A DNA stretch of 33,584 nt from an uncultured Granulosicoccus sp. (GCA_937991945.1 CALKLO010000041.1:1-33584); one strand, 5' to 3'. Shown: positions 15,915 through 25,600, counted from the stretch's first letter. Notes: a model not told the origin generated them from the letters alone. Numbers and translations are program-made.

Positions 15915-16802
15915 TCACGGGTTTTCATACCCTAAGCTACGCAGCGCACGGTCATCATCAGCCCAGCCTTCCTTGACTCGAACCCAAAGCTTGAGAAATA
16001 CCTTCGTACCAAACAGTGTCTCTAGTGTGGAACGAGCTCGCGTTCCAACTTCTTTGAGTTGCGCGCCACCCTTACCGATCACTATGCCTTTTTGGCTGGA
16101 CTTATCCACCCAGATAACCGCACCAATACGCAGTAAATCAGGTGATTCTTCAAAGGTTTCGATCTCAACACTCAAGGCATAAGGCAACTCAGCAGACAAC
16201 AGGCGAGTCAGCTGCTCACGGACCGCTTCTGATGCTAAGAATCGCGACGAGCGATTGGTCAGCTCATCGGGGCCGAACTGCCAAGGAGCCTCAGGAATAA
16301 GTTTGCTAACACCGCCTACCAATGCATCAACTCCGGCACCTTTACGGGCCGAAATTAACATCACTTGCTGAAGCCTTTCGTGGCTTGGTATTTTGGTCAA
16401 AAACGGCAGTAAGTCTTCCTTGTGTTTGATCGTATCGATTTTGTTGACCGCGATAAAAAACGGTACGCCCGATTGACTAACCATGTCATAGGCACGCTGG
16501 TCATCATCGTTCCAAACCATAGCCTGCAACAACAAAATGATGACATCGACATCGTGAAGTGATGACGAGGCCGTGCGGTTGAGTACTTGGTTGAGCTTTT
16601 GAGTACCTGTGACGTGAATACCTGGGGTATCAACGTAGATAATCTGGTGTTCACCTTCTGTATGGATGCCATGAATACTGTGGCGCGTTGTCTGAGGTTT
16701 ATGCGCCGTAATGCTCAGCTTTTGGCCAATCAATTTATTGAGCAAGGTCGACTTGCCCACATTGGGCCGACCGGCTATGGATACAACACCGCAAAAAGTC
16801 AT
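15915..16802 (-). CDS. era: GTPase Era
   Basis: Era is an essential GTPase that binds the 3' end of 16S rRNA and assists 30S assembly. The GTPase motifs are complete: P-loop GRPNVGKST, switch region PQTTRH, DTPG, and NKID. The C-terminal KH domain carries VIGKGGAQLKEVG and a downstream KLWVRVKEGW. I chose the ATG at 16802 because AGG lies 7 nt before it; a TTG one codon upstream is also possible. It sits between rnc and recO in the conserved order. Confidence 0.97.
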   Translation of the reverse strand: MTFCGVVSIAGRPNVGKSTLLNKLIGQKLSITAHKPQTTRHSIHGIHTEGEHQIIYVDTPGIHVTGTQKLNQVLNRTASSSLHDVDVIILLLQAMVWNDDDQRAYDMVSQSGVPFFIAVNKIDTIKHKEDLLPFLTKIPSHERLQQVMLISARKGAGVDALVGGVSKLIPEAPWQFGPDELTNRSSRFLASEAVREQLTRLLSAELPYALSVEIETFEESPDLLRIGAVIWVDKSSQKGIVIGKGGAQLKEVGTRARSTLETLFGTKVFLKLWVRVKEGWADDDRALRSLGYENP

Positions 16803-16904
16803 CAATACGCCTGAATTCGTTGAATAGCGTGCAGTTTACTCGCTTCTACGCCCGCGGGTGCCTTCATTAAGACCCTGTCTGAGGTATAGCGCACGTTAGC
16901 CAAC

Positions 16905-17600
16905 CTACTGTTGGTTAGCTTGGGCCTCTTTACGCCGTATTTTCTCAAGCATTAGGGAAGCAGCGCCCTGCTCAGCTTTTCGGCGGCTAGTGTCGGTGGA
17001 CTGCACCGACATTTTAAGAGAGACCAAGGTACAGACCACTGTAAACCGCATATCGTGAGATTTACCGGTTGCCTCGATGACCGCGTATTCAGGCCTGTCC
17101 AGGCTTTGGGCCTGCAGCCACTCCTGGAGTCGGGTTTTGGGGTCCTTGAGCTCTGCGGCTGGTGGCAGCTCTACAACTCGCTGAGCGTACAGGCGCACAA
17201 CCAGTTTTCTGGCCTCCTCGTAGCCGGCATCAAGAAACACAGCACCAATAATCGATTCCACGACATCGGACAAAATGGAGTCACGTTTAAAGCCACCGCT
17301 TCGCAGCTCACCCGCACCCATCATTAGATAGTCACCGAGTTTGAGTTCGCGAGCAATTTCCGCCAGCGTACTTTCTCGAACGAGACTAGCTCGAAGTCGA
17401 CTCAGGGCACCTTCATCATCTTTGGGCTTGTGATGAAAAACTTCAGTGGCGATCGTGAAATTGAGGAAGCTATCGCCTAAATACTCCAACCGTTCATAGT
17501 TCACAGCACCATTGGAGCGATGCGACAAGGCCTCTATTAACAGGGATTCATCGTTGAAACGATAGTCGAGCTTTTCGCAAAGGGTGCTTAAATCTGCCAT
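16905..17600 (-). CDS. rnc: Ribonuclease III
   Basis: RNase III cleaves double-stranded RNA in rRNA precursors and many mRNAs. The signature NYERLEYLGDSFLNF (34-48) contains the metal-binding acids E39 and D43; D112 and E115 in SDVVESIIGA complete the set. A double-stranded RNA-binding domain fills residues about 155-226. Length 231 is typical. An imperfect hairpin (CCAAC, AGTAG, GTTGG) covers the stop codon region; in E. coli RNase III cleaves its own leader, but here I see no strong leader structure. Confidence 0.97.
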   Translation of the reverse strand: MADLSTLCEKLDYRFNDESLLIEALSHRSNGAVNYERLEYLGDSFLNFTIATEVFHHKPKDDEGALSRLRASLVRESTLAEIARELKLGDYLMMGAGELRSGGFKRDSILSDVVESIIGAVFLDAGYEEARKLVVRLYAQRVVELPPAAELKDPKTRLQEWLQAQSLDRPEYAVIEATGKSHDMRFTVVCTLVSLKMSVQSTDTSRRKAEQGAASLMLEKIRRKEAQANQQ

Positions 17601-17639
17601 ACAGGTATTTTACCAGTGTGGGCACGACAAGTGTTTTAA

Positions 17640-18044
17640 CTACTCAGCTACAGGCAATTCATCTTCTGTTGTATCGAAGGCTGTAATGAGATGAATGTTA
17701 TGAAAAAACGGAATACGCTTTTCATATTTCACATTGAGACTGTAGCTCTTGGAACGACCCTGCCGCTCCAGCACAACCGTATCTTCAGCCTTAAGATCCC
17801 AAAGGTTGTTTTGTCGGTAGGCACGATTCAAATGGTCATAAATCTTCGCCTTCTTCTGCGCAAGAATCTCAGGCTGCGCTCTCGTGTCTTCCGCAATTTG
17901 GGCAACCGTCCAGTGCTCCAAATACTCAGGAATAATTTTGAGCGCAAATAACCCCAGAAAAAGACCGATAGCCATCACAATAAAAACGCCAAGCATGGTA
18001 ATTCCGCGTTGACGTTTTGGTCCTTTAAACTGTGTTTTAACCAT
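17640..18044 (-). CDS. DUF4845 family small membrane protein
   Basis: A 134-residue protein of the DUF4845 family, which typically sits between lepB and rnc in gammaproteobacteria. Basic N-terminus (KGPKRQRG), then one transmembrane helix at about 15-36, then a charged domain probably in the periplasm. Function unknown. The constant position near signal peptidase I suggests a link to secretion, but that is inference. A 178-nt gap separates it from lepB, longer than the other gaps in this train. Confidence 0.85.
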   Translation of the reverse strand: MVKTQFKGPKRQRGITMLGVFIVMAIGLFLGLFALKIIPEYLEHWTVAQIAEDTRAQPEILAQKKAKIYDHLNRAYRQNNLWDLKAEDTVVLERQGRSKSYSLNVKYEKRIPFFHNIHLITAFDTTEDELPVAE

Positions 18045-18222
18045 GGTTACTTACCCTGTATATGCACCCTACAGTCCTAATAAGGACCGCACCAATGCTA
18101 ATACAGCGTCAGAAACACCTGATACCTGAGCGTTGAAACCCCACTCAATTAACGAGCACACGAGAAGACTTCGTTAAATTGTCAAAGCTGTGAACAGTTT
18201 CTATATCAAGCTGGACCAAACG

Positions 18223-19020
18223 TTACTTTATGGCGGTGGCTAAACGGCTCCAGATAACCCCTTTATTCCAATGCATCCAGATGTACTTCGCTTCACCCAC
18301 TAGATTGCCTTCTGGGACAAACCCCCAAAACCGACTATCGTTACTGCGGTCGCGGTTATCACCCACAAGAAAATAATGTCCCTCCGGCACCACGATAGTA
18401 CCTGAGCGCTTTGGTGCTTCATTCGGGTACTCAAGGATGTCATGCCCCTCGCCATCGATTAATTCCTGACGCTGAATTGCACCACGAACTTCGCGCTCAT
18501 CGATAGGACTGGTGTATTTCTGATCGTTTCCGGTATCCAAAAGTACACCGTTTACAGTGAACTGGCGATTTTCATACACCACTGTGTCACCAGGAAGACC
18601 AATAACACGCTTAATGTAATCAAGCCTGGGGTCTTGAGGGTAACGAAAAACCGCTACATCGCCTCTTTCGGGTGAACCCGTATCTAGGATTTTGGTATGA
18701 ATAACCGGCAGTCGAACACCGTAGCTAAACTTACTCACCAAAATAAAATCGCCTACCAGTAGCGTGGGGATCATGGAACCTGAAGGAATTTTAAACGGCT
18801 CAAAAAAGAACGAGCGCAATACCAATACAAACAGCAATACAGGAAAAAATGACTGAACATATTCCACCAAAATAGGTAGCTCGCCATTTTCTGCCCGCAA
18901 CGAAGCCTTTCGCTTAGGCGCAAACAACAGGCTGTCGATCAACCAGATCAGACCCGTAACAGCGGTCGCTACAACCAGCAATAGGGGGAAATTAATTTTA
19001 TCTGCCCAGTTTGAAGGCAT
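18223..19020 (-). CDS. lepB: Signal peptidase I
   Basis: LepB cleaves signal peptides from Sec and Tat substrates on the periplasmic side of the inner membrane. Two N-terminal transmembrane helices are visible (about 10-32 and 53-72). Catalytic S82 lies in IPSGSMIPTL, and the general base K137 lies in YIKRVIGLPGD. Box E is GDNRDRSNDSRFWGFVP. Length 265 is normal for a gammaproteobacterium. Its ATG overlaps the lepA stop by one base (TAATG), a sign of coupled translation. Confidence 0.97.
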   Translation of the reverse strand: MPSNWADKINFPLLLVVATAVTGLIWLIDSLLFAPKRKASLRAENGELPILVEYVQSFFPVLLFVLVLRSFFFEPFKIPSGSMIPTLLVGDFILVSKFSYGVRLPVIHTKILDTGSPERGDVAVFRYPQDPRLDYIKRVIGLPGDTVVYENRQFTVNGVLLDTGNDQKYTSPIDEREVRGAIQRQELIDGEGHDILEYPNEAPKRSGTIVVPEGHYFLVGDNRDRSNDSRFWGFVPEGNLVGEAKYIWMHWNKGVIWSRLATAIK

Positions 19021-20816
19021 TATTTTCGATCCACTTGTAAGACGGCCAAGAATGCTTCCTGTGGGATCTCGACCTTACCCACCTGCTTCATGCGGCGCTT
19101 GCCCGCTTTCTGCTTTTCTAACAATTTGCGCTTACGCGATACGTCACCACCGTAACACTTCGCTGTCACGTTTTTGCGCAATGCTTTGATGGATGATCTT
19201 GCAATGATGTGCGAGCCAATCGCCGCCTGCACTGCAATTTCAAACATCTGGCGTGGAATAATTTCTTTCATGCGTTCAGCTAGCTCGCGACCACGGCTTT
19301 GCGAACGATCTCGGTGAATGATTGAAGCCAATGCATCAACCTTGTCACCGTTGATAAGGATATCGACCTTGACCAGATCCGCATGCTGGAAACACTTAAA
19401 TTCATAATCAAAAGACGCATAGCCCTTACTGACAGACTTGAGTCGATCGAAAAAATCCAGGACCACTTCAGACAATGGCAGCTCGTAACTCATTTGCACC
19501 TGACGACCCAAGTACTGCATGCTCACTTGCACGCCCCGCTTCTCTACGCACAACTTGATAACATCGCCGACGTAATCTTGTGGCAATAGTAAATTGGCCT
19601 TAATAATAGGCTCGCGTATCTCAGCCACCACATTGATCATGGGTAGCTCTGAAGGGTTATGGATGTATATCAGATCGCCCTTCGTGTCTAAGATTTCGTA
19701 GACAACCGTAGGGGCTGTCGATATCAGATCCAAATCGTATTCACGCTCTAGACGTTCTTGCACAATCTCCATGTGCAACATGCCGAGGAAACCACAGCGA
19801 AAACCAAACCCTAATGCTGTCGATGATTCTGGCTCGAAATGCAATGCGGCGTCATTCAATCGCAACTTGGACAACGCTTCGCGAAAGTTTTCGTAATCAT
19901 CACTTTCTATCGGGAACAAACCGGCAAATACGCGAGGTTGGACCTCTTTAAATCCCGGTAGCGGCTCTACTGCTGGGCGGCTCGCCAAAGTAATCGTATC
20001 GCCCACTCGCGCAGCTTCGATTTCTTTAATGCCCGCAATAATAAAACCTACCTCACCTGCGGCGAGTCGGTCCGTCGTCTTACGCTTAGGCGTAAAGATG
20101 CCAACATCGTCAGCTTGGAAAGTTCTGCCCGTAGACATAATCTGGATTTTAGAACGACGCTCGATGGTGCCTTCGATAACTCGCACCAGAGTCACGACTC
20201 CTACGTAGGCATCAAACCAAGAGTCGATAATCAACGCTTTGGCAGGCGCATCGTAGTCGCCTACTGGAGGAGGAACACGCTCAACAAGTTGTTCAAGTAA
20301 GTCTTCTATTCCAACACCGGTTTTCGCACTCACGTGAATCGCGTCGTGTGCATCGATTCCGATGATTTCTTCAATTTCATCGACAACGCGATCAGGATCG
20401 GCTGCCGGCAAATCGATTTTGTTTAGAACAGGCAAAACTTCTAGATCTTGCTCTATGGCGGTGTAGCAGTTCGCAACACTTTGCGCCTCAACACCTTGCG
20501 AGGCATCAACGACTAACAATGCGCCTTCACACGCGGACAGTGAACGGGAGACCTCATACGAGAAATCTACGTGACCTGGTGTATCGATGAAGTTGAGATG
20601 GTAGGTCTCGCCATTTCGCGCCTTGTAATCCAGCGATACGGCCTGAGCCTTGATCGTGATACCACGCTCTTGCTCTATATCCATGGAGTCGAGTACTTGT
20701 GACGACATCTCGCGATCCGTCAAGCCTCCACACACCTGGATAAACCGATCGGCGATGGTGGATTTACCATGGTCGATGTGGGCGATGATCGAGAAATTTC
20801 TTATGTTTTGCTGCAT
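19020..20816 (-). CDS. lepA: Elongation factor 4 (LepA)
   Basis: EF4/LepA is a ribosome-associated translational GTPase linked to ribosome assembly and stalled elongation. The 598-residue protein has the family length and the GTPase motifs [17 protein letters not shown] and NKIDLP. The EF-G-like domains II-V follow, and the LepA-specific C-terminus ([19 protein letters not shown]) is intact. It precedes lepB with a one-base overlap, as in E. coli. Upstream it is 40 nt from the small thioredoxin-fold gene of the rpoE operon. Confidence 0.98.
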   Translation of the reverse strand: MQQNIRNFSIIAHIDHGKSTIADRFIQVCGGLTDREMSSQVLDSMDIEQERGITIKAQAVSLDYKARNGETYHLNFIDTPGHVDFSYEVSRSLSACEGALLVVDASQGVEAQSVANCYTAIEQDLEVLPVLNKIDLPAADPDRVVDEIEEIIGIDAHDAIHVSAKTGVGIEDLLEQLVERVPPPVGDYDAPAKALIIDSWFDAYVGVVTLVRVIEGTIERRSKIQIMSTGRTFQADDVGIFTPKRKTTDRLAAGEVGFIIAGIKEIEAARVGDTITLASRPAVEPLPGFKEVQPRVFAGLFPIESDDYENFREALSKLRLNDAALHFEPESSTALGFGFRCGFLGMLHMEIVQERLEREYDLDLISTAPTVVYEILDTKGDLIYIHNPSELPMINVVAEIREPIIKANLLLPQDYVGDVIKLCVEKRGVQVSMQYLGRQVQMSYELPLSEVVLDFFDRLKSVSKGYASFDYEFKCFQHADLVKVDILINGDKVDALASIIHRDRSQSRGRELAERMKEIIPRQMFEIAVQAAIGSHIIARSSIKALRKNVTAKCYGGDVSRKRKLLEKQKAGKRRMKQVGKVEIPQEAFLAVLQVDRK

Positions 20817-20856
20817 GCGTTCGAATTCGGCGGGACTAGGGCTTTACTGCGGGCCA

Positions 20857-21132
20857 TCAGCTCACTGACAGCGACCCCCTATTGTAGCTTGCAAGCGCCT
20901 CTTTCACGGCTTCTAGGTCTAAAAAGTGTTCACAGACGTCCAATTGGTCACACGAAAGCACGGGAACGCGCACATTGTAGGCCTCCTGCAGCACCGGATC
21001 CGCATCAATATCGATGCGAATCAGCGTAAAACTGCCAGGATCAAGCAGCTCGTAGAGCTGCTCCTCCATATCCTCACAAAGGTGACACCCATCACGATAA
21101 TGCAGCGTCAGTGCCGGGGGCGAGGTACTCAC
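20857..21132 (-). CDS. Glutaredoxin-like protein (DUF836)
   Basis: A 91-residue thioredoxin-fold protein with the active-site motif CHLCE (residues 16-20), a cis-proline segment VRVPVLSC, and no signal peptide. It belongs to the glutaredoxin-like DUF836 family. The start is GTG at 21132, overlapping the mucD stop (GTGA). It may reduce or sense disulfides in the cytoplasm; no substrate is known. Its placement between mucD and lepA joins the rpoE operon to the lepA operon. Confidence 0.88.
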   Translation of the reverse strand: MSTSPPALTLHYRDGCHLCEDMEEQLYELLDPGSFTLIRIDIDADPVLQEAYNVRVPVLSCDQLDVCEHFLDLEAVKEALASYNRGSLSVS

Positions 21133-22562
21133 TCTTCGATTTGGAGAGCCAAAAAGACCGGACCTTCGGCTCGATGCACCAGCACAGCCACCGATTTGCG
21201 ACCGTCAAGCTCCTCCAGAACGTTTTCCACATCACGGGCGGAATCTACCGGCTTGTTGTCAATCATAGAGATGACATCGTCAGCGCGAATACCCGCTTTA
21301 TGTGCCGGGCTGTCCTCTTCAATGCTATCGACCTGAACACCGCCTTTATCAATGCCGAGTTCTTCGCGTAGCGAATCGTTCAGCGGCTTAACTGTAAACT
21401 TAAGCCGATTGATTTCGGACTCAATGAGTTTCTTTTGAGCGCCATTACGAAGCTCATTGTTGGATGGCAGCATGCCGATATTCACAATTAGATCGACGGA
21501 CTTGCCTTCACGAACAACGCGAACTGTTGCGTCTGTATTGGCGCGCACTCGTCCAACCAACGGTGGCAGCGATGATGAGCGCTCAACTTGCCGACCTTCA
21601 AAATGCGTTATGACATCGCCGATGCGCAGGTCTGACCGAGACGCAGGGCTATCGGGCAATATGCGAGACACCACAGCACCGTAGGCGCGATCCATCCCAA
21701 ACGACTTAGATAACTCTAATGTGACTTCTTGAATGATGACGCCCAACCAACCGCGGCTCACAGCACCCGTGTCACGTAACTGGTCGGACACATCCATGGC
21801 CATTTCAATAGGGATGGCAAAGGAGAGCCCACTGAAGCTGCCTGTACGGCTGTAAATTTGACTGTTAATACCGATGACATCACCATCGAGGTTAAACAAT
21901 GGCCCACCCGAATTTCCAGGGTTAATAGCAACATCCGTTTGTATGAAAGGCACGTAGTTTTCATTCGGCAGTGCTCGGCCCGTTGCACTAACAATACCGG
22001 CCGTTACTGAAAAGTCGAAACCAAAGGGTGATCCGATAGCCAACACCCATTCACCGACTTCAAGCTCATCGCTGTTACCAATGCTCACCACCGGTAGATC
22101 AGTTGCATCTACTTTCAGTAGCGCTACGTCAGAGCGTGGGTCGGTGCCGATAACAATTGCATTCAGTTGACGTCGATCATGTAGCCGAACGATGACACGC
22201 TCCGCATTTTCTACAACGTGATTGTTAGTCAGAATAAACCCGTCAGCCGATATGATGAAGCCTGAGCCTTGAGCACGCCCTTCTGAGGGCCCGCGAGGAC
22301 CCCGCTCCTCTTCAAAACGTTTTATCAGATCATCTACGATGGAGTCATCTTCGCTACCCGGAATTTTGGGCGGTGCCTGCTCGGCACGCACTTGCGAGAT
22401 ACTGATGTTAACTACCGCTTTGTGGTTCTTTTTAACCAACTGAGTAAAATCAGGTAACCCATTCTGCGCATTGGCAGAAGCTGCCGCGACCAACATCAAC
22501 GACATCGCAACTAACTTCCCGAAGCTAGACACGCGTGCTCGGCTTTTACATTCAAAATTCAT
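21129..22562 (-). CDS. mucD: DegP/MucD-type periplasmic serine protease
   Basis: A DegP/HtrA-family protease and chaperone that clears misfolded periplasmic proteins. The order in the rpoE operon points to the MucD lineage. A signal peptide covers residues about 1-33 (cleavage after ANAQ or so). The catalytic triad is H115 (NNHVVE), D145 (RSDVALLK) and S218 (NPGNSGGPLF). Two PDZ domains follow at about 270-360 and 385-470. Length 477 is typical. The start overlaps the rseC stop by 11 nt and the end overlaps the DUF836 start, so translation is coupled along the operon. Confidence 0.96.
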   Translation of the reverse strand: MNFECKSRARVSSFGKLVAMSLMLVAAASANAQNGLPDFTQLVKKNHKAVVNISISQVRAEQAPPKIPGSEDDSIVDDLIKRFEEERGPRGPSEGRAQGSGFIISADGFILTNNHVVENAERVIVRLHDRRQLNAIVIGTDPRSDVALLKVDATDLPVVSIGNSDELEVGEWVLAIGSPFGFDFSVTAGIVSATGRALPNENYVPFIQTDVAINPGNSGGPLFNLDGDVIGINSQIYSRTGSFSGLSFAIPIEMAMDVSDQLRDTGAVSRGWLGVIIQEVTLELSKSFGMDRAYGAVVSRILPDSPASRSDLRIGDVITHFEGRQVERSSSLPPLVGRVRANTDATVRVVREGKSVDLIVNIGMLPSNNELRNGAQKKLIESEINRLKFTVKPLNDSLREELGIDKGGVQVDSIEEDSPAHKAGIRADDVISMIDNKPVDSARDVENVLEELDGRKSVAVLVHRAEGPVFLALQIEE

Positions 22563-23079
22563 CAGGGCTTTCCCTTAAAGAGGTATCGGATGAAGACGTC
22601 TCACCCACTATACGTGCTGATTGTATGCACAGACCCGTTTCCAGGTGAGACAACACGTACGCAGATACTGTGCGCCATGCAATAAGCCCTCCACACAACC
22701 CCGTGAAGGCTGCTGCAGCGACCAACGCGTCTGCGCTAAAAACACTGTTATGTAGATACGTTTCTGGCAATTTACTCACCCACAATCCTGCGGCAAGACT
22801 TGCACTAACAAAACCTAGGAGAGGAAGGCCGTAAGCCCCGGCAACCAACCACAGCCAGGTCGATCCGCCGTCATCAATTTCAATATCAACGTGCTGGTTT
22901 GCCGCTACGCTTAGAGGCGTATAACAATCGATTTGGGCAGCTGAGATTCCTTGGTTGAAGATACCTGCCCCACAACCCTGGCCATTTGCACAGCGTTGAC
23001 AGGCACTAATACTATCCACTTCGACTCGCACGCTTTGTTGTGCAAGCGCGTCAGTTAGAACGCGGGCACTGCGAATCAC
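22552..23079 (-). CDS. rseC: RseC/MucC family protein
   Basis: RseC is an inner-membrane protein of the sigma-E operon, a positive modulator in E. coli. The 175-residue protein has an N-terminal cysteine cluster CQRCANGQGCG (C27, C30, C36), which could bind a metal or Fe-S centre. Two transmembrane helices lie at about 76-100 and 117-139. The start is GTG at 23079, overlapping the rseB stop (GTGA). Together with rseA, rseB and mucD it forms the complete rpoE operon as in Pseudomonas algU-mucABCD. Confidence 0.93.
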   Translation of the reverse strand: MIRSARVLTDALAQQSVRVEVDSISACQRCANGQGCGAGIFNQGISAAQIDCYTPLSVAANQHVDIEIDDGGSTWLWLVAGAYGLPLLGFVSASLAAGLWVSKLPETYLHNSVFSADALVAAAAFTGLCGGLIAWRTVSAYVLSHLETGLCIQSARIVGETSSSDTSLRESPDEF

Positions 23080-24125
23080 TGGCGAATTATTACAGCCATG
23101 GCAATGGCTTGAACTGTGGCCCCCGGAACTTCACCCACCGCTGTTATAAAAGCTTGGCCAGCACTCATACCGTAAGCGTTCATTGCGCCCATGGTCGACA
23201 AGCCTTTTGAAGATTGCTTATGCTCGTCTTTGCTCAGGTACTCAACATAAACAGATACCGAGGCCATGCCATCAGTGAGCATCACGTGGGTAATCGGATT
23301 CTCTTTATCGAGCATCGGTGTATAGGTCTCGGAGACCTCTTCATAGCCAAGAGGCAAGGTTCCAAACTCTACTCGATTAACCTGGTCGGCTATTGCCTTA
23401 GGCAGGCCTGACGTCGCTTTCGCCCGCGTCGGTTCTAACCAACTGAGCTGTCTTTCTGTCGGAAACACATCAAAGCGTGCCGCAGAAATCGTATCGGGGT
23501 ATTCAATTTGAGTGAACATCACTTGTTCAACGACCTTATTAGGGCCTTCCATCAGCATGGAGCGAAGCAACATATTGGTTGTCTGGTCGATCCAGAACTT
23601 ATACCCGTATCGGTGCTTGTCGGTTGGCTTAACGTGAACAACGTGAGTCGGTATGCCCGCAACACGATCGGGCTTGCCCATCATAAACTCATAACGCTCA
23701 CTGCTTGTCAGTGTGGCATCCAGCTTAGGCAGTAAATCTCTAGGCTTAGATTGGCTCACGACAACCTCTTGAGTGCCGGGCCAGATGCAAGTAACCAACG
23801 CGTTGTTACGAATAACTTCTCGCGCCTCGCCATCTAGCGAACTAAGACGTTCTAACTCACCGTGCTTATCGCTGGAATGCAGAATGTGCATGGAGGTGAC
23901 ATGACCACCTTGTAGGTGCACAAACGTGCCCTCGTAATTTAGCGTTTTCAACGCCATTGTCATGTCAGTCACCAAGGCGGACGCATCTGCACTCAGTTGC
24001 TGCTGTGATTCACCTTCCGTGGCGAACACTTGTTGACTAATCGGCAAGGCGCTGACCAGCACAGACCCGGCCCAAAGGACGGATGCACGCAAAAAGGCGT
24101 CAGGCTTAACGGTTAGGAACTTCAT
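23076..24125 (-). CDS. rseB: Sigma-E regulatory protein RseB/MucB
   Basis: RseB binds the periplasmic domain of RseA and blocks its cleavage until envelope damage signals arrive. The 349-residue protein has a signal peptide (about 1-36, ending near VFATE). The LolA-like N-terminal domain follows with LNYEGTFVHLQGG and HGELERLSSLDG. The smaller C-terminal domain ends with GEVPGATVQAIA. Five nt separate it from rseA, and it overlaps rseC. It is of normal length. Confidence 0.95.
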   Translation of the reverse strand: MKFLTVKPDAFLRASVLWAGSVLVSALPISQQVFATEGESQQQLSADASALVTDMTMALKTLNYEGTFVHLQGGHVTSMHILHSSDKHGELERLSSLDGEAREVIRNNALVTCIWPGTQEVVVSQSKPRDLLPKLDATLTSSERYEFMMGKPDRVAGIPTHVVHVKPTDKHRYGYKFWIDQTTNMLLRSMLMEGPNKVVEQVMFTQIEYPDTISAARFDVFPTERQLSWLEPTRAKATSGLPKAIADQVNRVEFGTLPLGYEEVSETYTPMLDKENPITHVMLTDGMASVSVYVEYLSKDEHKQSSKGLSTMGAMNAYGMSAGQAFITAVGEVPGATVQAIAMAVIIRQ

Positions 24126-24130
24126 ATTGC

Positions 24131-24877
24131 TTACTGCTCCTCAGTACGATTATCGTACCCCACAAGGCGAGAATATGACAGTAACCCTTCTCGACTCGCC
24201 GTCGGGGAGTTCTCTAGATGTTGCGACAAAAACATATTTAGTCGCTCTTCGTCATTGGCTCTTTCAGAAGTTTGCGGAGAAACCCAGAAAGCCCCGGTAT
24301 TGGAAACAAACTCAACCTCAGGTAGTGGAACGCCTTCAACCTGCTGCGAAAATGCATCGACGGCCGTGGTGTTCGCAGCAACGGTTGCGTTATCGGTTTG
24401 CAGGGCGTCCTGTCCTTGCCAGACATTCATTCCCACAACCGTTACTAAGGCGACGCTTGCTGCCAGAGCAAAACCTGTTATGCCAGTACCAAACATCGAC
24501 GACTTTTTCTCAGCCGTAGGAGCTGTTTTAGCGTCACTGATTTCAACAACTGAGTTGTCAGAGCTCGATTGCACGCCCGTGTCTGAAAACGTTGCTGTCT
24601 CAGTGGTCTCAGCGCTGGACGAGAATGGCGTAATGTTGCTGTACTCAGGCTCATCAGCTATAGCCGCACAAATGCTAGATACCAATTGGGTATCCGCGTG
24701 TACAGGCTCTGATTTTATAACGTCGCGAATCATGTGATAACGCGCCCACTTACCACGTAGCGCCTCGTCTTCACAGATTCCTGCAACACAATCGGAAGGG
24801 TTTAAACCATTCCATTCGCCGTCCATTAACTGCGACAGTTGTTCTTCGTTCATTGGTGGAAGATTTGAATTAGTCAT
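24131..24877 (-). CDS. rseA: Anti-sigma-E factor RseA/MucA
   Basis: RseA holds sigma-E at the inner membrane and is destroyed by regulated proteolysis under envelope stress. The cytoplasmic anti-sigma domain (residues about 8-75) has the typical EEQLSQLMDGEW and KWARYHMIRDVI. A polar linker follows, then a single transmembrane helix at about 132-152 and a periplasmic tail of about 95 residues. Length 248 is a little longer than E. coli RseA (216). It starts 3 nt after the rpoE stop. Confidence 0.93.
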   Translation of the reverse strand: MTNSNLPPMNEEQLSQLMDGEWNGLNPSDCVAGICEDEALRGKWARYHMIRDVIKSEPVHADTQLVSSICAAIADEPEYSNITPFSSSAETTETATFSDTGVQSSSDNSVVEISDAKTAPTAEKKSSMFGTGITGFALAASVALVTVVGMNVWQGQDALQTDNATVAANTTAVDAFSQQVEGVPLPEVEFVSNTGAFWVSPQTSERANDEERLNMFLSQHLENSPTASREGLLSYSRLVGYDNRTEEQ

Positions 24878-24880
24878 ACC

Positions 24881-25468
24881 TTACCTACGTTTCTCGTCGA
24901 GCAACGGCTCGAGGTTAGTATCGATAGCTTCTCTAGCACGAAAAATTCGCGACCGAACTGTGCCTATTGGGCAGTCCATCGCAAGAGCAATTTCTTCGTA
25001 GGACATACCTTCGAACTCACGTAGCGTGATAGCCGTTCGAAGGTCTTCAGGGAGTGCTTCAATCGTGTCTTGCACAACCCGTGCAATTTCTTCAGTCGCC
25101 ATGACTCGGTCAGGACTCGCGTTTTCACGCAGAGCAGCACCGCTGTCAAACTGCTCAGCATCGACGACATCGATTCCTGTATCACTGATTTTTCGGCTTC
25201 GAGTGACCAAGTGATTTTTGGCGGTGTTGATCGCAATGCGATACAGCCACGTGTAGAAAGCACTATCACCTCGGAAGTTTTTCAGCCCGCGGTAGGCCTT
25301 GATGAACGCCTCTTGTGTTACATCTTGCGATTCGTGAACATCGTGCACGTAACGGGTGACCAAGTGGCCGATCTTGTGCTGGTATTTGAGCACCAGCAGA
25401 TCGAAGGCCGACTTGTCTCCTCGTTGGACTCGTTGGACGAGCGCCAGATCTATTTCTTTGTCACTCAA
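24881..25468 (-). CDS. rpoE: RNA polymerase sigma factor RpoE/AlgU
   Basis: The extracytoplasmic-function sigma factor of the envelope stress response. Region 2 has RVQRGDKSAFDLLVLKYQHKI and FYTWLYRIAINTAKN blocks; region 4 has LREFEGMSYEEIALAMDCPIG and RSRIFRAREAI. I chose TTG at 25468 (195 residues) because GGGGAG lies 8 nt upstream and this matches the family's start and length. An ATG at 25531 would add 21 residues with no ribosome site. It leads an operon of rseA, rseB, rseC and mucD, and a sigma-E-like promoter is about 100 nt upstream. Confidence 0.95.
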   Translation of the reverse strand: MSDKEIDLALVQRVQRGDKSAFDLLVLKYQHKIGHLVTRYVHDVHESQDVTQEAFIKAYRGLKNFRGDSAFYTWLYRIAINTAKNHLVTRSRKISDTGIDVVDAEQFDSGAALRENASPDRVMATEEIARVVQDTIEALPEDLRTAITLREFEGMSYEEIALAMDCPIGTVRSRIFRAREAIDTNLEPLLDEKRR

Positions 25469-25573
25469 TGCTTTCGCTCCCCGAGCGATTCGAGGTGCTA
25501 CCGATGACACCTTGTTGGAGGCGAGAATCATATCAGTTAACTATCGGGCTGCGCCCACCGGGCTGGTAACTTA

Positions 25574-25600
25574 TATGACCCCAATTCTCGGTATAGTTCC
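25574..25600 (-). promoter_or_regulatory. Sigma-E-type promoter upstream of rpoE (autoregulation)
   Basis: On the minus strand GGAACTA (-35; GGAACT at 25595-25600) is followed by GTCATA (-10; TCATA at 25574-25578). Known sigma-E promoters have GGAACTT and TCTRA-like boxes at 15-17 nt spacing; here the GAACTA to TCATA distance is 15 nt. The start of transcription would be near 25567, giving a leader of about 100 nt. Autoregulation of rpoE is established in E. coli and Pseudomonas. The -10 is imperfect, so this is a candidate. Confidence 0.5.

Noticed and set aside
18180-18185. TTGACA on the minus strand upstream of the DUF4845 gene
   Set aside because: A perfect -35 hexamer, but no reasonable -10 at 16-18 nt (the sequence there is GC-mixed), so I did not call a promoter.
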